Of a DNA stretch of 64,000 nt, positions 58,566 through 64,000 are shown one piece after another (positions within the stretch are counted from its first letter, which is position 1; the number at the start of each line of letters is the position of its first letter). The notes beneath the pieces are model-generated. The model saw nothing but the letters and a program-made list of their open reading frames with translations. It was not told the origin of the DNA and did no database searches. The DNA is from Epiperipatus broadwayi. Its lineage: Eukaryota > Onychophora > Udeonychophora > Euonychophora > Peripatidae. The translations under genes and the position numbers were made by a program. The DNA lies in contig JAQFVV010006197.1 of NCBI GenBank assembly GCA_028023455.1, positions 20,517,254-20,581,253 of the forward strand, in the 5' to 3' direction.

Positions 58566-60425
58566 TAAACTTACAGTAAGTGGCATAATGATGGTAAAAA
58601 TTATTCAGCTATAAATATACATACGCGTTTAAAAAAGTTGGATAGCAATGCATGTATTCAATTATTTTTTTCAGAGTCCAATTGGCATCTAACAAAAAAA
58701 TAGTAACCCGCAATTCTGGTATAGAGAGATTACAACCAATGGACAATAAGTACACAATTCTGATTGAACAAAGAGGAGTGTCACATCCAGTTAAGCACTA
58801 TAAACTATAAAAATCCTGAATACTAAATACTAATAAATGTTTAAAATTCTGAAGCTTAATCATGATGAAATTTTTGAGATTTAGTGGCTCAATAACTATA
58901 AAAATTTGCTCTTTTGAGTGCTGGAGGCTAATGGTACAGGACTATGTTAACTTTTCATGAATAGCAGTTAAAAATATAAAAGATTAAAAGTGGGTTATTC
59001 AGTGAAATAGAAGCACTATATGAAGTTGCATGGCAATGGTTGCATCCTCAACCAGTGATAAAATTTCCATCCATCACCAGTAATTGAAAGTCCAGCAAAA
59101 GAAACTTCAATCCTGAAAGTATTTTTTTCAACCTCCAAAAATCTTGCTTTGCTTCTATTCTACTTTAAAATATGAGCTCATTTACATGTATAGCATCATT
59201 GCTATTTTGTGTTATTAATTCACCATGAAATAAAGTAATAGTCATATATAGCTTTTGTCACACATAATTATTGATGTTTTTATTCTTTATAATTTGGCAT
59301 AGTAATTAATGGTTTTTGTTTGTCAGATGTTGAATTATATTTGAGCTCTAAGACATGTGAACATTTTATAGTATTGGGCACCGGAACTCATTTTGGAAGC
59401 TATTTATACAGAGATTACCACATACTTATTAAGTAAAAAACAGTGGAATAATTTTCAGAAATGATGGTTAATTATGAACAAGAAATAAACAGTGATTGAT
59501 CAAAAGTAATTCCAGCTGACCTGGAAAATAGGATAATGGTTCATCAAAGTCTAGATGTTATTTCCGCACAATTTTTTTTTACCTCTGTCAATTTTGTGTT
59601 TAATCATTTAAATTAGCTTGGACATCATGAATCTTTCATCATTGATCATCCCCCTATACAAATTGTGTCTATGGTTTTATATATTTGTCCAACCAGATTT
59701 CCACCTTTGAACAACACATAATAATTCTGATACTAATTTCCTTTTTAATTTTTTTAGCTCAAGCTTCCAAGAATAAAAAAAAAAGATAGCAAAAACATGC
59801 TTAGTAGATTGGTAATCCTTAGTTGTAACTTTTGATTGAGATAGTAAAATCATTAAAGAGTTGGTTTGAACTTAGATTTAAGAAAGGAATTTTAAGGGGC
59901 AAAGATTGGCCATTTATCATAACCTATTTAGGATCCTCCTGCCTATTAAAAAAAGGAAGCTAAATAATAAAGTCTAAAAAGACATGTTTCATATAGTCTA
60001 GCTAGGATATCATGCCTGGAAGTTTACTTATTAAAGTAATAAAAATAATATTATCAGGGTAGTGGTAAAGTAGAAAGCAGTAAGAATTAGAAGTCTATTT
60101 TTTAAATATAGATACATTAATGTGAAAGCTTTATTTGATATAAGCTTTCCAAGACTAGAATGCAGAGCAGCATTGGTAACTAAGAAGTTGTCAAAAATTA
60201 AGATTGATACAGCTACCCAATACAACTGCTCTTAATGAAAATGATCTTTAATAGAAGCCAAGTATAATAAAACAGCAATGGAAGAATAGACCAATCAATG
60301 AAAGGAGATTACTCAGTGTTGAGTTTACTATAATGTATAATATAGTACTTTCTATTTTTGGAATTTCTCACTCTATCAACAAAAGAACTAATGATGCTAG
60401 AAACTTGATTTTCACAATAAAGTCT
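58566..60425. other. AT-rich DNA without recognised genes
   Basis: No family recognised. Short frames at 60031-60225 (reverse) and 60333-60515 show no motif. Confidence 0.5.
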
Positions 60426-60559
60426 AATTCAGTATGGTCTATTTTTAAAATTTATCATTTTATTAATAAAATGGTAATAAGGTTATATTTATTTTGGAAT
60501 TCCTCACTGTATTAATAAAATGCTAGTAGGATTGGTACTTAGATGTCCCAATGGTATTA

Positions 60560-60872
60560 CTACTCATTATATTAAAAACATACTCCAACATTAGATTCAG
60601 AAAATTTAGAAAAGAGAAACTTTTATTTCCTGTTGGATAGAATTATACAGCATTACCATTGATCATCCAGAAAATTCAGATAAAAAAATCTTTTATTTTT
60701 TGAGGATAGCATTATTACAAAATACTATTAAAAGATCAAATTTTTCTTGGTTGGAGACTTTAATACATGTTTTGGTACAAATAGAAGACTTTGGCCAAAA
60801 GTTAAAGAAATAATGATGTTGGTGTTGTAAAACCGAATGGTTTTATAAACTCTTTGTTTAGGGAAAAAATCG
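60560..60872 (+). pseudogene. LINE-D APE endonuclease fragment
   Basis: TPTLDSENLEKRNFYFLLD (from about 60578) matches the YAPTxxxxxxxKxxFYxxL block of APE-type endonucleases. FFLVGDFNTCFGTN has GDFN at 60753-60764, and NDVGVVKPNGFINSLF (about 60811-60860) matches the GxGxxNxNGxxLL block that follows it. It is a different lineage from LINE-B, whose RT follows at 60980. An ~75-bp internal duplication (60588-60658 and 60660-60735) interrupts the frame. Confidence 0.65.
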
Positions 60873-60882
60873 CACACAGCTA

Positions 60883-60914
60883 TGATTATGAAGCCATAGA
60901 GCTTTGAAAGCGCT
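60883..60914 (+). other. ATGA-hairpin-GAAAGCGCT motif
   Basis: TGATTATGAAGC, CATAGA, GCTTTGAAAGCGCT: a short stem (AAGC/GCTT) closed by a 6-nt loop between conserved ATGA and GAAAGCGCT. It lies between the LINE-D fragment and LINE-B copy 2. The same motif occurs at 35928-35960 and in both arms of 50046-50298. Confidence 0.6.
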
Positions 60915-60979
60915 AAGCTTCAAATAAATTTAATAATATATATAACTTCTTTAACGAGCGTTATAAGCGCATAATTATT

Positions 60980-62985
60980 GATATTAAAGAATATGAATAT
61001 AGCTATGCCCAAAACAATAAATTCATTAAATTACTTTACAGTAAAATCAAAAATGCAATTTGCTAAAAAGAAATCTTCAACTGGGCAGACAACATTTCTA
61101 TTCAAAACAACTACAGAAATAATAAGAAACAATAAAAAAATACAGTCTTATAGTTATTCAACTAGACATAGAGGTAGCATTTGACATGATACCAATAAAT
61201 ACACTTCTTAAAATTCTAGAACAATACACAGTACCAAAAGTTTACCTAAATCTACTTGCTAACCTATTAATAAAATATGAAATTTACATTACTCTAAATT
61301 GCAAAACTTCACCACCAATAATACCTCATCAATCTCTCCACAAGGATTCCATCTCAGTGCCTTGTTATTTATTGTCTACATAAACCCTTTAATTAAAATC
61401 ATAGAAAAATGAAATATCTGGAATTTATATACACTGTTTAAATACCAACATTTCATGTATAGCTTGATGGATGATCTCACAATTTTTTTGACATCTCAAA
61501 AACACATTCCCAAACTTTTAAAGATATTTTCCAATTATTCAAATGAATTTAAGTTAACATTTAACATGAGTAAATCTTATGCTTGGCAAATTTTCATTGG
61601 CAGCAGTATAACAAAACATTTTAAAGGTAAACCTAACCCATTTTTTGGATTCCATTTCTATCAGTGCCATTCACCAATGAGATCACTTATACAAAAAAGT
61701 CTTGCAAATAAAGTAGAAATTATAGTCAATTCACTAACAAAACCCTACCTTCCATTATACACAAAGATAGCACTTTTTAATATATTGATCATGACAAAAA
61801 TCACTAATTATACTCCAACTATACTTTATACTAAAGCCTTCACTAATAAAATAGACTAACTTTGCAGGAAACTCTTATGGGGAAAATAGTAATCTCAATT
61901 TCTGTAAAACGGCTAAAAAATTCACTCTCACAAAATGGTCTGGAACTTCATTCAATTCATACTTTCAGAATCCAAAAAACATTAAACAAAATCTCTGAAT
62001 GTGCCCCAAAATTCCCATATCTACAAATAGTCTGCAAAATCATCCCTACAAATAAACCACCTTCTATACAAGGATACCTGAAGAAACTATTTGCACCATT
62101 ACTATCTATATGAAATTTGAATTTTAAACCACCTTAAAATAAATGTAAGTACTGGGAAATTCATACGCTTTTACGTCCTTTACATAATGATGTTAAAACT
62201 GTACTTAATATCACTAATAAACAACTATGCTGTAAATTCAAATTCTGGTCACTTGAAACAAAATATTTTGATTTTCTACTTAAAATTAATCTTGACACAT
62301 TACTCACACAACATTTTTTAAAATATAGAAGGAACTGCCAAATTATAGACAATTTATGTAACCTCCACAGAGACTCAGAAACACAGGATCATATTTTTTT
62401 CTCATGTCTAGGACTAAATAACATATGTTTAATAATAAACACACTATTCAAAAATAAAAAAATGAAAATGAATTGCCTATTTGATTCATTCAAAAAAGGA
62501 GTTTTTGCAAAAATAAAGATCAGTATATTCATTCTCTATGCCTTATGGTGTACAAGGTGTAAATTCATGTACAATAATAACCCAAGAAGGCACCCTAACA
62601 CATTCAAAAATAAATTGGATAGTATATGCAAAAGAGCTAAAAAAATAATAAATCATACAACATTCATTGATACCTGGTCTCTACAGTGGTTGCCTTCAAA
62701 CTTATAAAAATAAAAGCACATAAAATTTTGAAATGTTAAATTAAAAAGATATCACTTGCCAACATTGGAAAAGCATTATATGATAGTGAACTTTTGAATT
62801 TTGATCAGGTTTTAAAACAACTAATTGTATATATGTGAATTTTTGTGCCTCTGCCAGTTTTATAGACAATTGTCTGTGTTAATAATAATCAAGAATAATG
62901 TGTAAAAAAATTATGTAACCATTTTTTAAGTTATTGAATAAAGTCCTTTAAAAGATGATGATAATGATAATAATAATAATAAAAC
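60980..62985 (+). pseudogene. LINE-B copy 2: RT, zinc knuckle and 3' tail
   Basis: Collinear with LINE-B copy 1. FAKKKSSTGQTTFLF at 61050, IPINTLLKILEQY at 61188, and the catalytic MDD (61467-61475) where copy 1 has YIDD. HIPKLLKIFSNYSNEFKLTF follows, then a long C-terminal region to 62704. This holds SETQDHIFFSC (about 62375-62405) in the zinc-knuckle position; the second Cys is His here. The tail has GAATAAAGTCC at 62936 and a GAT/AAT microsatellite ending at 62983. The ORF is broken into frames at 60978-61184, 61186-61383, 61455-61859, 61862-62113 and 62462-62707. The endonuclease is missing, so it is 5'-truncated. Confidence 0.85.
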
Positions 62986-63335
62986 TATTATATACAAAAG
63001 TATATAATTGTGGAAAATCATATTTCAATTCACGATGACTTTTATCACTTTATATTTATTTTAAAAGATTAATTTCTACTCTTTTTATACAATAACATTT
63101 ATTTATTTTGAAATATGTTTTTTCCATTACTAGGTGCCATATTGAATTTTTTAAAAAACTGACCTGAAACACAATTTTTACAATAACTTCAATTTTAATT
63201 ATGTTAGAGCAAAAAAAATTACATTAATAGAAACTAGAAAAACTAAGGAAAACAATAAGTCTAAGACAAATAGTGACAATCATTTAAAAAATAAGGAAAA
63301 AAAGAAATTTCAGCATCCGACATAATTATTACTTT
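62986..63335. other. AT-rich DNA without recognised genes
   Basis: Nothing recognisable between the LINE-B tail and the C-rich stretch. Confidence 0.55.
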
Positions 63336-63340
63336 ATTGT

Positions 63341-63720
63341 TTGTTCATTTGGTTTTTTCCCTCCCCCCCCCCCCCCCACCCCCCCCCCCCCCCCACCCCA
63401 AAACACCCCAAACCCCCACCCCCCCGCCCCCTTGAAGAAACCACGCCCACCCCCCACCCCACCCCACAACAAAACAAAAAAAAAAAAAAAAACACACTCT
63501 TCAACACAAACCCACCAAAGGCGGGATTGATCCCCCCCCCCCCCAAAAAGGAAAAGAAAAAACCTTAGGAGAAAGCGCCCCCACAAAAAAAAATCCCTCC
63601 AAAGCCCCCCCTCCCCCACATCCCAACCGTGTCGTGGTTGTTTATGACACCCCCTCCCCCTCTTATAATTGGGTCAAGCACCCCACAAATGAGGAGGGGC
63701 CAAAGCTAGGGGTATAATTT
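63341..63720. other. C-rich homopolymeric stretch, probably low-quality sequence
   Basis: Long C runs broken by single A or T, an A run at 63477-63491, and a composition unlike any other part of the window. The + frame would be polyproline and the minus frames polyglycine; these are artefacts. It mirrors the G-rich stretch at 3420-3670. Poor base calling or contamination by low-quality reads is the simplest reading. Confidence 0.6.
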
Positions 63721-64000
63721 TATATTATTTTTTTTTCTTTCAGGTGACATACGCTAATTTCTTTTAATTCATCATTAACTAAGTTTAAATTACATCTTCA
63801 GTGATAATTTCTTTGTATTCCTTACAAAATTATCTTTTTCACACCATATATAATATATCTTATCTGAGATAATCCATAGCTTCAGATTCTCCAAAAGTAT
63901 TCACATAAGAATTTTTTATTTTTATCTTGTACCCTAAAAGTTACCAAAACTCAAAGGTGTCTATACAAAAAAGATTCATCCTAATAAAAGATATAAAACA
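63721..64000. other. AT-rich DNA without recognised genes
   Basis: Ordinary A/T-rich sequence at the window edge. Confidence 0.5.

Noticed and set aside
63329-63619. Gly-rich and Pro-rich frames on both strands
   Set aside because: They arise from C/G homopolymers in a probable low-quality stretch; overlapping frames on both strands all look the same.

Overview
The window is about three-quarters A+T and looks like intergenic or intronic DNA from an animal, most likely an invertebrate. It has no operons, no dense ORFs and no complete host gene. What can be recognised is decayed retroelement sequence: APE-endonuclease LINEs (an RTE-like clade and at least three other lineages), Penelope-like elements (PLEs) with GIY-YIG domains, tRNA-derived SINEs, and an unusual number of long inverted repeats. 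Species cannot be read from the sequence.

Layout. 1-1.4 kb: a ~380-bp repeat in two direct and two inverted copies. 2.44 kb: a tRNA-derived SINE with a target-site duplication. 3.2-3.66 kb: a ~110-nt poly-T tract followed by anomalous G-rich sequence, probably low quality. 5.16-5.71 and 8.28-8.6 kb: copies of a palindromic repeat, here called FB1. 7.5-8.0 and 8.87-11.69 kb: RTE LINE remnants (minus strand). 12.67-14.73 kb: the best preserved element, LINE-A (minus), whose RT ORF is broken by one frameshift. 15.4-18.3 kb: two fragments of another LINE and an hAT-like terminus. 18.3 kb: a small inverted-repeat element with a hammerhead-like core. 23.27-26.55 kb: LINE-B (minus) from endonuclease to 3' tail, invaded by a LINE-A tail. 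26.58-28.32 kb: an unidentified, less AT-rich insertion. 28.8-29.1 kb: a foldback. 29.86-30.26 kb: a plausible promoter and small first coding exon. 34.3-37.5 kb: a PLE (minus) split by two foldbacks. 38.5-39.9 kb: a second LINE-A carrying an FB1 copy with a 12-bp target duplication. 39.9-40.2 and 43.2-44.4 kb: SINE2 copies. 41.3-42.2 kb: another RTE endonuclease. 43.4-44.1 kb: a PLE GIY-YIG fragment with a tRNA-like segment. 44.4-45.0 and 47.8-48.1 kb: FB1 copies. 49.9-50.3 kb: a ~93-bp (AAT)n repeat next to a 113-bp-arm palindrome. 53.6 kb: a second SINE1. 55-58 kb: a polypyrimidine-biased tract. 60.4-63 kb: an endonuclease fragment of one LINE followed by LINE-B RT with an intact 3' tail. 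63.34-63.72 kb: C-rich, probably low-quality sequence.

The elements nest inside each other, so relative ages can be ordered. The most interesting features are the nine or more long inverted repeats, the PLE-related foldbacks, a recurrent motif (ATGA, hairpin, GAAAGCGCT) at three loci that resembles a degenerate hammerhead ribozyme, and the candidate promoter with first exon. No intact autonomous element and no clear new enzymatic system was found.
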